NCBI GenBank assembly: GCA_036939975.1
Contig: JALLPB010000354.1
Coordinates: forward strand, 1 to 16,881
Direction: 5' to 3'
Origin: Cyclostephanos tholiformis
Lineage: Eukaryota; Bacillariophyta; Thalassiosirophyceae; Thalassiosirales; Thalassiosiraceae
Length of the DNA: 16,881 bases
This document shows, in pieces, positions 8,180 through 16,682 of the stretch. The notes beneath the pieces are model-generated. The model searched no databases, was not told the DNA's origin, and worked only from the letters and a program-made list of their open reading frames with translations. Made by a program: the position numbers and the translations under genes. The number at the start of each line of letters is the position of its first letter. The stretch's first letter is position 1.

Positions 8180-10087
8180 ATGATGATCCGCCCCTCGTCG
8201 CTGATCGCCGTCTTCCGCCCCACCACCACTCGTCGATGTCATCATCACCATCGCCGTGGGATGGGATGGGTGGGGACGACGACGCGCGGCATATTAGTCG
8301 CCTTCCCGTCGTCGTCGTCGTCGTCGTCCCGCCTCCCCCGACGCCGTTCCCCGCTCCTCCGTCCTCCTCGCACCCATCGCGCGATATCTCATCGTCGCCT
8401 TTCGATCGATGCGACGGAAGGCGACGACGTCAACGACGTCGGAGAGGAGAACCGGAGTCTTATTACGATGAGGACGAAGAGGGGAGAGGAGCTGTACGCA
8501 CTCGCGGGGGAGGCCATGCATCGAGCCGAAGAGGCGAGGCGTCGACGCGAGGATCGATTGCTTCGGGAGCAGTACGACGCCGCCGACGCGCGACGACGAC
8601 GGGGCGCGAAAGGGGAAAGAGGAGCAGGGAGGAAGGGGGGTGGAGACGAATCGTTAGCAGCGGGGAAGCCGAAGGGGAGGAACGAGGTGGATAGGTCCGC
8701 GGGGATCGCCGTCGTCCGGACCATCGTCAACCAGGCGCGAGGGGAGATGGATGCCGTCGCCGCCGTCCGGGTAAATCGATCGAACGGTGGTCCTCGACGA
8801 AGGCTTCAGGACGTCGACGTTCCCACTCCTCCTCCTCTGACCTACGATGATGACCACGACGACTCCGCACGTGTCATCGAGGGGGGGGTAGCCGATCGAC
8901 GACCACCCGTAGACGATGAGGACGAGGAATATTGGCGTAGGACGGCCAGGGAACGCATGGAGGAATCCGCCTTACGCTACGGGCACGGATCGGCGCTCGT
9001 GAGATTGGGAAACGACGCGCTTGAACTCGCAGGGGGAGGGGGTAGTTCGCCGGGGAGAGAACTGTCGAATCCATCGTCTTCATCCCTCCTCATCGTCGAT
9101 CGTGAGAAGTGCGAGGGATGGATCGGTGAATCTCCCTTGGTGCGACTACCGAAAATCCTCGAGGTCGCGAATGCTGCCGTTGCGCGAGAGGGCGACAGCG
9201 GCGACGACGACGGTGACGACGACAACGACGTTTCGAAGAAGTACCTTCGACTCGCGCGGTATCTATATGCAGAGGCCGGAGAGCGTGGGTCGACGGAAGG
9301 ATGGTACAACCTCGGCCATCTCCTATGGGACGAATGCGAGTACGACGGGGCCATGAAGTCGTTTCATCGTGCGATGAAAATGGGCGATTCGGACGCCACG
9401 TACTTCGTAGCGGCCCAATATCTGTCTTACGAGGAGGATGATATAGAAGGCAAGGATGGAGTAGAGCACGGTCGTCATTTTCTCAAGGAATCATACGAGC
9501 GATACGGCTCAGCATTTGCGACATCGCCTCCATCGATGGCCTCGGCAACGACTACAATGCCTTTTCTGTCGAACGACGTCCAACGTCACGGCTACGCACT
9601 CCTACTCCATGCCGCCCACCATCATGGCCATGGCCCGGCATTGCACCACTTGGCTCTCCTCTTCAATCAGCACGGCAATATGGCTGATTTTCATCGCTTG
9701 CTCTCCGCGGCAGCCGACGTGGGCAACGCCGACTCGCTCTTCCTGCGGGGCCACTGTCGATACTTCGGAACTGACGGGCACGATCGGGATATTTTGGCTG
9801 CGATGGAGGATTTTATGGCATCGGCCGAGAGCGGAAATGCAGACGCGATGGTATCGGCGGGCGCAATTTTGCATCGGGGCGTTCGGAGCGATGACGGTAG
9901 GACAATTCTCGTGGAGCGTGACCAGCGGCGTGCGTTCGAAATATATCAACAGGCTGGTGAGTTGGGCAGTATGGAGGGCTGGAGGAACGTCGTGAGCTGC
10001 TATGCCACGGGCCAAGGCGTGCCAAAATGTATGGATACCGCTAAATACATAGCAAATACGATGTTGAGGGAAGAAAAAGGCTACTAA
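8180..10087 (+). CDS. Sel1/TPR-like repeat protein, probably mitochondrial
   Basis: This is a single-exon, 635-residue protein starting at tandem ATGs (8180, 8183). Residues 1-75 contain many Arg, Ser and His and no Asp or Glu until about 77, as in a mitochondrial presequence. Residues about 97-142 are a charged Arg/Glu helix likely to form a coiled coil. Acidic and low-complexity linkers follow (222-250, 336-350). The C-terminal part carries Sel1-like helical repeats: YLYAEAGERGSTEGWYNLGH and AMKSFHRAMKMGDSDA (361-406), FHRLLSAAADVGNADSLFLR (504-523), AMEDFMASAESGNADAM (541-557), then AFEIYQQAGELGSMEGWRN and CYATGQGVPKC (585-617). Such repeats bind partner proteins and act as scaffolds or adaptors. 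No catalytic motif was seen and the partner is unknown. The poly-Ser segment (44-50) is encoded by a GTC/TCG triplet run. Confidence 0.75.
   Translation: MMIRPSSLIAVFRPTTTRRCHHHHRRGMGWVGTTTRGILVAFPSSSSSSSRLPRRRSPLLRPPRTHRAISHRRLSIDATEGDDVNDVGEENRSLITMRTKRGEELYALAGEAMHRAEEARRRREDRLLREQYDAADARRRRGAKGERGAGRKGGGDESLAAGKPKGRNEVDRSAGIAVVRTIVNQARGEMDAVAAVRVNRSNGGPRRRLQDVDVPTPPPLTYDDDHDDSARVIEGGVADRRPPVDDEDEEYWRRTARERMEESALRYGHGSALVRLGNDALELAGGGGSSPGRELSNPSSSSLLIVDREKCEGWIGESPLVRLPKILEVANAAVAREGDSGDDDGDDDNDVSKKYLRLARYLYAEAGERGSTEGWYNLGHLLWDECEYDGAMKSFHRAMKMGDSDATYFVAAQYLSYEEDDIEGKDGVEHGRHFLKESYERYGSAFATSPPSMASATTTMPFLSNDVQRHGYALLLHAAHHHGHGPALHHLALLFNQHGNMADFHRLLSAAADVGNADSLFLRGHCRYFGTDGHDRDILAAMEDFMASAESGNADAMVSAGAILHRGVRSDDGRTILVERDQRRAFEIYQQAGELGSMEGWRNVVSCYATGQGVPKCMDTAKYIANTMLREEKGY
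8306..8329 (+). repeat. GTC/TCG trinucleotide run inside the Sel1-like gene
   Basis: About seven consecutive gtc triplets encode the poly-Ser stretch at residues 44-50 of the protein. Such triplet runs can change length without breaking the frame. Boundaries are approximate. Confidence 0.7.
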
Positions 10088-10216
10088 TGATCTGTTTGAG
10101 ATAGTTTTAATATGAAATTTACTTTGCTCAACATTAGTTTGCGGGGAAGTTTTTCTAGGAATGAAATTTACAATATCCGCAACGCGCAATATAAAACTAC
10201 CACTGATATTCACCCT
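10088..10216. other. Short convergent intergenic spacer
   Basis: Only 129 bp separate the stop of the Sel1-like gene (plus) from the stop of the acyl-CoA dehydrogenase (minus), so their 3' ends probably overlap. The 11-mer atgaaatttac occurs twice (10112 and 10161). No clear AATAAA was seen on either strand. Confidence 0.5.
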
Positions 10217-13013
10217 TTATGCAGCCTCACAGAACACAGTCTTTCCCAACGATGCAAATCTCTCTTCTGTGCCACGGAGCGCAGGCCGGACGTATCCAGG
10301 TTGGGCCTCCTCGGCCGTCGCGTGTTCGAACACATCCACCTGAATCAATGCATCGCGAAGGGCGTCGGCCTTGGCAATCAGCTTCGTTTCATCGGCGGTG
10401 GGCTCCCTCTTCTCACGGCGGAGTGATGCGGCAACCTTGTCAGCTTCAACACAAATGGGGAGGGCCTTGATGAGGTCAGTCATTTGATGAATAGTTCCAT
10501 CAGGAGCGGAGTAGATGCCTTCCTCGAACATGTCCCGAATCTGGGAGGGGGTCGTCAGGAGGCGAGATACCTCCTTCGTCAAAATATCGCTGGGTTGGGC
10601 ATATGGGCGCGAAAGTCCGCCGAGGGGGAAACATCCCACCTTCATGACCAAACTTGCAATAGGTCCAAGCGGACCAGGGAAATTTTCCGATGCGGCATAC
10701 AAGGCAGTTTGAGCCTCATGTTCCAGGCGGAGCATTGCATGTTCTGTCAGGGCTTCCAGCCCCTCCATGCCACGACGACGGTGGTAATGATGAAGCGTGG
10801 CATATCCCAGATAGATTGCTCCCAACGCATCTGCGAGTCGCCCCATGAGTAGCTCCTCAAACTTCAATCGTCCGCCCAACGTGAAGCAAAGGTCGGACGT
10901 CAATGCAAAGTTGTTCGACAGACGCAGAAGCTGTTTTTCGTGGTAAGCGAGCAAATCGTCTCCGTTCTTGTACGCCGACTTCGATCGGATTTTGGTGCTA
11001 ACAGTCGAGCCAATGCCCTTAGAAATCGAGCCAAAGAAATTGTTAACGCCATGGCCCACAATTTTGTAAAATTGAGTCACAAACGTCTGAACACCCTGCT
11101 TCTCCTCCGATGCTGGAAGCTGAAGCGCCTTGAGTAGATCGCTCATGTGGGGATGACAACGTGTCAAACCCTGGCCAATGATCTGAAACGAACGGGTCAT
11201 GATATTTGCCCCCTCCACGGTAATGGCAATAGGCAGACTCATGTAGGCATTACCCAAGTAGTTCTTGTCCCCACGGCAAATGGCCGATCCGGCGGCGACG
11301 TCCATTCCGCACTCGACAATACGGCGTCCACGTTCAGTGCAGTTTTGTTTCATGACAGAGCTGATGACCATGGGCGCCTCGTGGTTGTCCACGATGGCGT
11401 TCATTACGTCGCCTCCGGCAATTGTGATGAGGCCATCACTTCCAGCCTTGGCCATGGCTGTTTACATTATAATTATTCGAGGAGAATGAAAATTAGACGT
11501 CAGTTACAAAAGATGTTCGAACATGAATATGCTCCGTAGTACTTCCAGCACTCACCTTCCTGAATACCTCCAAACTCGGCAATTGGAACACGGAACTGTT
11601 TCCTCACCCTCGCGTAGGCACCGACGCCCGCCACGACGCTCTTGGCCGCGCCGATACTGCCGGCGGGCAAGCTCACACCACGTCCCTCGGCCAAACACTC
11701 GACGAACATGTTCCAACCGAAGCCACATCGCTCTTGCCCTCCCAGGATCGACGTCATGGGGATCCAAACGTTCTCGCCCTCTACGGTGCCGTTCATGAAG
11801 GCGGCGTTCAACGGAATATGACGCGGTCCCATTCGCAGGCCTTCGTGTCCGCGCCTTAGTCATGACATTGATGGTTTTTGTTGCGCGCGAAAGGGCGTGA
11901 TCGAGCGAACGCAATATAAGAAATTCTCGGACGGAAGTGAAGAAAAAAAGTATTTGCATTGCCATTCAACTCACTCCAACAGCGCCACGGTGAAACCCTC
12001 GTCGCCAACTCCGGCCAACAATCCGTCCGGATCTCTTAGGTTCAAACCCAGTCCCACCACGCCCGCGACGGGGGCGAGCGTGATGTACCTCTTCTTGAAA
12101 TTCGCGTACACGCCCAACTCGCCCGTGACCGGATGTTTCGCCACCCTGCAATCGCTCCCTATGAGGGAGGTGGCGTCCGAACCGCTGTGCGGTCCCGTGA
12201 GTCCGAAGCACGGGATCAGCGTGCCGTTCGCGAGGCGGGGGAGGAAGTATTCCTTCTGATCCGGCGTGCCGTACCTAGCCAGGAGCTCGCCCGGCCCGAG
12301 CGAGTTGGGCACGGCCACGGTGGCGTTGGCATCGAAGCACTGAGTCGCGAGCTTGGCAAGGACCTGACTCACCGCGTGGGTGCTGAAACCCAATCCGCCC
12401 CACTCCTTCGGTATTTTCATCCCGAAGAACTTCTCGTCGCGCATGTAATCCCAAGCCTCCTTCGAGAAGTCCTTCCTCGTCACGACGTCGTGATCGTTGA
12501 GGAGGGAACATAGGTGCGAGACCTGGTTGTTAAGGAATGACTCCTCCTCGGGTGACATCTTGGGCGTGTAGGTATCGATTAGATGTTTGAGGGATGGGGA
12601 GCCGCCGAAGATGTCGCGATCGAATCCTATGGCAAAAGTGAAAAGTGTCCGTTCGTTTGAATCGTAAAGAAGACACGAGGGGGCAAATGGTTACGATCAC
12701 GAGGTAGAGAGAGTATGCGAAGGATATTGCTCTCGTGTTCCCACTCACCGATAGTTCCACATCCCAGGGCGATATTCTCCGTCTTGGAAATGGGCGGGAG
12801 GACCCCCTTCGCCCAACGATAGAAGCGCTTGTCGATGGCGTATGAAAGCCCGATCAACGTGCGTTGCTGCTGATGGTTGGGGGGACTGCTTTTGCCGTTG
12901 GACTTGAACTGATGATTATTCACAATGCATGTTGCCGATGGCGGAGCGAGGTAAGAATTGGAAAAGACCACGCCCGAGAGGCGTCCTCGTGCGGCGGTGC
13001 GACTTGATAGCAT
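10217..13013 (-). CDS. FadE-type acyl-CoA dehydrogenase, probably mitochondrial
   Basis: Four minus-strand exons, 13013-12749, 12626-11975, 11854-11556 and 11457-10217, join in frame to 818 residues, about the length of E. coli FadE (814). The enzyme oxidises acyl-CoA to trans-2-enoyl-CoA using FAD, the first step of beta-oxidation. Recognised landmarks are KGVLPPISKTE (70-80), GGLGFSTHAVSQVLAKLA (about 165-182), NSLGPGELLARYGT (196-209), CFGLTGPHSGSDA (228-240), the FadE block GGQERCGFGWNMFVECLAEG (344-363) and CTERGRR followed by ITVEGANIMTRS, whose Glu487 is the expected catalytic base. The last 260 or so residues are the FadE-specific C-terminal domain (DUF1974 type). The N-terminus (MLSSRTAARGRLSG) is basic and Ser-rich like a mitochondrial presequence. 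The C-terminus (FCEAA) is not a peroxisomal SKL-type signal. All junctions are GT-AG. Acyl chain-length preference cannot be read from sequence. Confidence 0.96.
11458..11555 (-). other. Intron 3 of the acyl-CoA dehydrogenase gene
   Basis: The donor GTGAGT at 11555 follows ...GGIQEg and the acceptor CAG ends at 11458. Length is 98 nt. Splicing forms codon g|cc and joins GGIQEA to MAKAGSDG. Confidence 0.93.
11855..11974 (-). other. Intron 2 of the acyl-CoA dehydrogenase gene
   Basis: The donor GTGAGT at 11974 follows ...TVALLga and the acceptor TAAG ends at 11855. Length is 120 nt. Splicing forms ga|g and gives TVALLERGHEGLRMGPRHIP, a FadE-like stretch. Confidence 0.93.
12627..12748 (-). other. 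Intron 1 of the acyl-CoA dehydrogenase gene
   Basis: The donor GTGAGT at 12748 follows ...LGCGTIg and the acceptor CATAG ends at 12627. Length is 122 nt. Splicing forms g|ga and gives GTIGFDRDIFGGSPSL, matching the FadE region after the LPP-S-TE motif. Confidence 0.92.
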
Positions 13014-13045
13014 GATTGCTTTTATTTTCTTTTATTTCGGCGCGA

Positions 13046-13081
<36 letters not shown>

Positions 13082-13807
13082 GAATGTGTTTAAGAGGGCC
13101 ACGCCTTAAAAATAAAAAGTTTTCTGCTCAACACGGCCGGCGGGAGAAGCGTTGATGTCACCGTGATGGAGAGACTCACTCTGGGAAGGTTAAGTACGAT
13201 GTACTGATTATGATTGAGATGGATGCATGCGACGATGATGCCACTTCGTCAAATAATAATGAGATCTTCGGCGACTTATTCTTTCTGTGATGCCCCCACG
13301 AAGCAAGAACGAGGCCGACCGTCCTGCAACTGCACACTTGGGAAAACTTGCAATCAATGACGCCGGCGACTCAGAGACTGCGGAGATCCATCTGCATCAG
13401 GAACTAACTGATGGGCCTCACCCCTCATAGGGCTATTGTAATAAATAATATAAAGCCAAAATAAATTCGTAAAGACCAATTTTCCAACATTCATTATGTG
13501 TTTAAAAAAAGAAGAACGAGTTTTCATCGGTCCTAGTTGTGGAACCTTCCAGAAAATTCCAGCAGGAGAAAAGGTGTCAGAAACCTTCGAGTCGTTTGGG
13601 CATTTCACATTCCTAACACACAAAGCGGGCGTCTGTTGTCTATCTGGTCTGTCTGTCTTCCCTCGCGCACCCTTCCTCCCCTCTTTTTTTTCTCTTCTCC
13701 CTCCTCCTTCCACCTTGTTTGCATCTCGCGTGTCGCCCGACAGTGAAAGGCGAGGCAAATCATCCATCACTTCACCTCTTACTCCTTCACTCGCATATAT
13801 TATAATA
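13014..13807. promoter_or_regulatory. Divergent promoter region between acyl-CoA dehydrogenase and SAICAR synthase
   Basis: The two metabolic genes are transcribed away from this stretch. It contains a (GA)14 microsatellite next to the dehydrogenase start, an AT-rich middle part (about 13435-13500) and a pyrimidine-rich tract (about 13650-13718) in the presumed 5' leader of SAICAR synthase. The SAICAR frame stays open through 13496-13807, but this extension resembles no known domain. A 156-codon antisense frame (13354-13824) is judged spurious. Confidence 0.5.
13051..13078. repeat. (GA)14 dinucleotide microsatellite
   Basis: Fourteen uninterrupted GA units lie 38 bp upstream of the acyl-CoA dehydrogenase start codon; on the dehydrogenase sense strand this is a CT run in the leader or promoter. 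Purine-rich GA tracts are common promoter-proximal elements and are length-variable. Confidence 0.95.
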
Positions 13808-14836
13808 ATGTCGGACGCTCCCAAGAACGAATCTCACGTGATCAAGATATCGTCCGCATACGACGACCCCGGTCAAATAATAACCGGGTCCGACGTCGTC
13901 TTCGACGTCGCCGATTTTGGCGGCATCACCCCCCCATCCCGCGCCATCGGGAAGGTGCGCGATCGGTACGATCTCGGCCCGTCCAACAACAGGCTCGCGC
14001 TCGTCACGACCGATCGTCAATCCGGCTTCGATCGGATGCTCGCCCTCGTGCCGTTCAAGGGACGGGTGCTGAATCTGACGAGCGCTTATTGGTTCGACGT
14101 CACGGGGGACATAATACCGAATCATCTAATTTCCGTGCCCCATCCGAACGTTAGCATCGTTCGCAAGTGCGCGCCGTTCCCCATCGAATTCGTCGTCAGG
14201 TCGTACATGACGGGATCCACGTCGACGTCGATATGGAAGAATTATCAGGACGGGATCAGGACGTATTGCGGTCACGTCTTGCCCGACGGCATGACGAAGA
14301 ATCAAAGATTGGAGAATACGATACTCACCCCCACGACGAAGGAGGAGGAACACGATCGTCCGATATCCGCCTCGGAGATTGTCAACGAGGGATGGATGAC
14401 GCGGGAGGATTTCGACGTTTGCGCCGAGGCCGCATTGGCGGTCTTCGCCAGGGGACAGGAAATCGCGGCGAGGAGGGGATTGATACTCGTCGATACCAAG
14501 TACGAGTTCGGCAGGGACGTCGTCGATGGTACCATACGACTAATCGACGAGGTGAACACGCCGGACTCGTCGCGATATTGGATCGCGGCCACCTACGCCG
14601 ATAGGATATCCGCTGGGATGGAACCGGAGAACATTGATAAGGAATTCCTGAGGCTCTGGTTTCGTGATAATTGCGATCCGTACAACGACGAGGTGTTGCC
14701 CGATGCGCCCAGGGATTTGGTCATCGAATTGGCGCGCAGGTACATCGTATTGTACGAGACCATCACCGGACGTGAATTCGACTTTAGCGACGGTGCCGAG
14801 GGCGACATCGCGCGTGCCATACGAGAAAATGCCTGA
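13808..14836 (+). CDS. purC: SAICAR synthase (phosphoribosylaminoimidazole-succinocarboxamide synthase)
   Basis: This is a single-exon, 342-residue enzyme of de novo purine synthesis. It ligates aspartate to CAIR using ATP to form SAICAR. The motifs are clear: GKVRDRYDLG (48-57) in the nucleotide-binding N-lobe, TTDRQSGFDRMLALVPFKG (67-85), signature 1 in FPIEFVVRSYMTGS (124-137), NILTP-like TILTPTTK (171-178), signature 2 LILVDTKYEFG (225-235) and LIDEVNTPDSSRYW (245-258). The pattern is close to the plant/bacterial long form rather than a fusion with AIR carboxylase. I chose the ATG at 13808 because the conserved part begins soon after it. The frame extends open to an ATG at 13496, but that 104-residue extension looks like translated leader, with no signal peptide or ASAF motif. 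From the chosen start the protein would be cytosolic, whereas plant homologues are plastid proteins. Confidence 0.97.
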   Translation: MSDAPKNESHVIKISSAYDDPGQIITGSDVVFDVADFGGITPPSRAIGKVRDRYDLGPSNNRLALVTTDRQSGFDRMLALVPFKGRVLNLTSAYWFDVTGDIIPNHLISVPHPNVSIVRKCAPFPIEFVVRSYMTGSTSTSIWKNYQDGIRTYCGHVLPDGMTKNQRLENTILTPTTKEEEHDRPISASEIVNEGWMTREDFDVCAEAALAVFARGQEIAARRGLILVDTKYEFGRDVVDGTIRLIDEVNTPDSSRYWIAATYADRISAGMEPENIDKEFLRLWFRDNCDPYNDEVLPDAPRDLVIELARRYIVLYETITGREFDFSDGAEGDIARAIRENA

Positions 14837-14887
14837 TGGGTCCGTGTCGGGGCACAGGAGTGTAAAACGGATGGGGTAATTTTGATT

Positions 14888-14929
14888 GGGTGGTGTGGGG
14901 GGAGGGGGAGAGGATGGGGGGGAGGGGGG
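14888..14929 (+). repeat. G-rich tract, possible G-quadruplex
   Basis: About five runs of three or more G within 42 nt (ggg, gggggg, ggggg, ggggggg, gggggg), broken by one to several bases, lie about 50 nt after the SAICAR synthase stop. They are on the sense strand, so the transcript would carry them in its 3' UTR. The pattern satisfies the usual G-quadruplex rule; folding is inferred. Confidence 0.55.
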
Positions 14930-15107
14930 CTATCATCGACTCAAAAAGACGAATGGGCGAAAAATATATATCATGGTGCCATCTCAGCGAGCGCGATGAG
15001 AAGGAATCATCTACGGAACCTTATTTTGACTACGCAAATAAATAAGATCGAGGAATGGAGTAACAGACGAAATATTTGATCGTATGAAAAATCATGGTTC
15101 CCCATGG

Positions 15108-15124
15108 TATATATATATATATAT
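15108..15124. repeat. (TA)n dinucleotide microsatellite
   Basis: About eight uninterrupted TA units lie in the AT-rich 3' flank of SAICAR synthase. No function is implied. Confidence 0.85.
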
Positions 15125-15445
15125 GATATGCGAGGAATCCCCTCCATGTCCCTTCTTAAAAATTCACAACAAAGGAATACCCTTACTTAGGTGAATGCGT
15201 ACATCGTGCATTATCATTGTAGCCTAATCCCCAACTAAGGAATTACGTAAGATAGTAGAATTTTAGAAATGCACGCAAGACAAACAGCGTTAAGGTCGAC
15301 GATCTGTTGGATTCGATGATGTTGGGAGTAGGAGCTGGCGGGATGGTATGCCGTAGAATTTTTGTCCATGTTGAGGTTTGAGGATTCGGGATATGTCGAC
15401 CATTGTTTTTTTACTCCCTACAACAACACTCTCCTCATACCGAAC

Positions 15446-16007
15446 TCACGTTTCTCGAGATTCCCCACCGTCGCGAGGTGCCATTACCTTCCAATGATAT
15501 GCCCAAGAGCACCCCGCAACGTGCGTTACTAGTTGTTTCTTGTTAGAAAAAAAACCGTCATGGATGTTGTACATTACAAAAAACTCCCTCGGTCGCATAG
15601 CCGTAGGCATCCTCGAGTCTATTTGTATTTCAATCACTCGTAGAACATTTTCGTACCGAGTCTCATCGCGAAGTTCGTTTTTGCCCTAATATCTTCCGTG
15701 CCAATTTATATGTTTCATAGCATTCCAACAGGCACGGCGATACTACCGCGTTTAGCAGACCGTAGTACTCAAGTGCCGCATCCGCGGATATCATGTCAAC
15801 CGTAAGAGAGCATGCGCATCGCCCGTTTTGTTCGTCGAACGACGCGCGACGGGGCCAACCGCCGCCGGCGTCGAGCGAAATCTGCAATTCACTCGCGAGA
15901 CGCACCTTCACGCGCGAGGGCGGTCGAAGGGCGAGTCTCCCTTCCCCGGGGAGCGCGTCGTCGTGCGAGGGGATGGGGAGAGGGAATTTTTCGTCATGTA
16001 CACACAT
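15446..16007 (-). pseudogene. Possible broken gene, START-like lipid-binding fold (tentative)
   Basis: Two minus-strand segments read like one protein in two frames. The first runs from the ATG at 16007 (MCVHDEKFPLPIPSHDD) through SADAALEYYGLLNAVV and ECYETYKLARKILGQK to a stop at 15663. The second continues one frame away as NELRDETRYENVLRVIEIQI, then MPTAMRPREFFVMYNIHDG, to a stop at 15446. The switch falls at a five-base homopolymer (15678-15682), where one base fewer would give a continuous frame. Upstream, a second frame (ATG 16080, MARFGVSGIKPLSAS) joins only across a T10 run (16027-16036 region). The order of an alpha/beta stretch followed by PREFFVMY recalls START domains, but the match is weak. 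A donor GTGAGT at 15449 and acceptor CAG at 15304 could add a short hydrophobic C-terminus (LTLFVLRAFLKFYYLT) ending at 15243. It may be a pseudogene or two sequencing indels in a real gene. Confidence 0.42.
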
Positions 16008-16080
16008 ATCCGCGATGTGATACGACAAAAAAAAAACTCGCAGACAGAGGTTTTATCCCCGATACGCCGAACCTCGCCAT

Positions 16081-16667
16081 CCTTGCACGATGCGACCGGC
16101 TGACAAACCGGCAAAAAGCGGTCATCACGCCCCCCCGGGCACTTCGTCATCACCGATCATGGACGTCATGACGACGGTGCATTTCACGAATAGGTCGCGA
16201 GTCCCGTCGAAGGTTCGCGTGCATCCTGAGTTCGTCCCAAAATCGCATCCGGAGCAATAATATGACTCCCGTTCGCGCCGATCACGACAGCACTCGAATG
16301 GACACATCGGGTAATATGTAGGCAGTGGCGGCAAAAGCTACGAAGATGCGGACGCGATGAAAAAAGCAACCGCGCGCGGATTGGGGAAGGATCGGCATTT
16401 TTGAGCGGGGGGGGGGTGGGAGGCGCATGATGGATAATCGGGCGTTTCGCGATGCATGATTCCCTCATCGCGTCCGCGGCGATATGTCATCGAGCTGATG
16501 CTGGAGTCAGCGCGTTATGCCTCCGCGGATCGTTGAGCGTCATTGTGTCGTTATTACCGGATGATACCTCGTCATTTCGCAACAAACGGCGGTCCCCTCG
16601 CCCCACGTCCCCTCGCCCCACGTCGGCATATACGTGGACGCGATGCCGACGTCGCGCCGAGAAATGA
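16081..16667. other. GC-rich stretch without an assignable gene
   Basis: Several open frames of 60-95 codons occur on both strands, but none resembles a family. One minus frame (16334-16125) has a Cys-rich start (CPFECC..., YYCSGC) and might belong to the upstream part of the gene at 15.4-16.0 kb. A G10 run at 16407-16416 and a 15-bp tandem repeat are present. I see no RNA gene. Confidence 0.35.
16592..16621. repeat. 15-bp direct tandem repeat (two perfect copies)
   Basis: The unit gtcccctcgccccac occurs at 16592-16606 and again at 16607-16621, followed by a further gtc. Read on minus it would encode a repeated Asp-Val-Gly-Arg-Gly, but no gene is established there. Confidence 0.9.
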
Positions 16668-16682
16668 CAAACGCGGATCGCG

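Larger units (their letters stand above)
14837..15242. other. 3' flank of SAICAR synthase
   Basis: No gene could be supported. It contains a strongly G-rich tract (14888-14929), a canonical AATAAA at 15037-15042 that suits the plus-strand transcript, and a short (TA)n microsatellite near 15108-15124. The few open frames start at non-ATG codons and have low-complexity content. Confidence 0.5.

Noticed and set aside
8236..8730. Alternative plus frame (152 codons) and antisense frames at the start of the Sel1-like gene
   Set aside because: They are low-complexity Arg/Ser translations of the same GC-rich sequence; the 635-residue frame explains the region.
9602..10213. 203-codon antisense frame beneath the Sel1-like gene
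   Set aside because: It overlaps the conserved Sel1 repeats in antisense and has no recognisable motif.
12133..12513. 126-codon plus frame inside the acyl-CoA dehydrogenase gene
   Set aside because: It is antisense to a highly conserved FadE exon, with charged repetitive content typical of shadow frames.
13354..13824. 156-codon minus frame spanning the SAICAR synthase promoter and start
   Set aside because: Its Glu/Lys/Arg-rich middle is the complement of the pyrimidine tract; no family resemblance.
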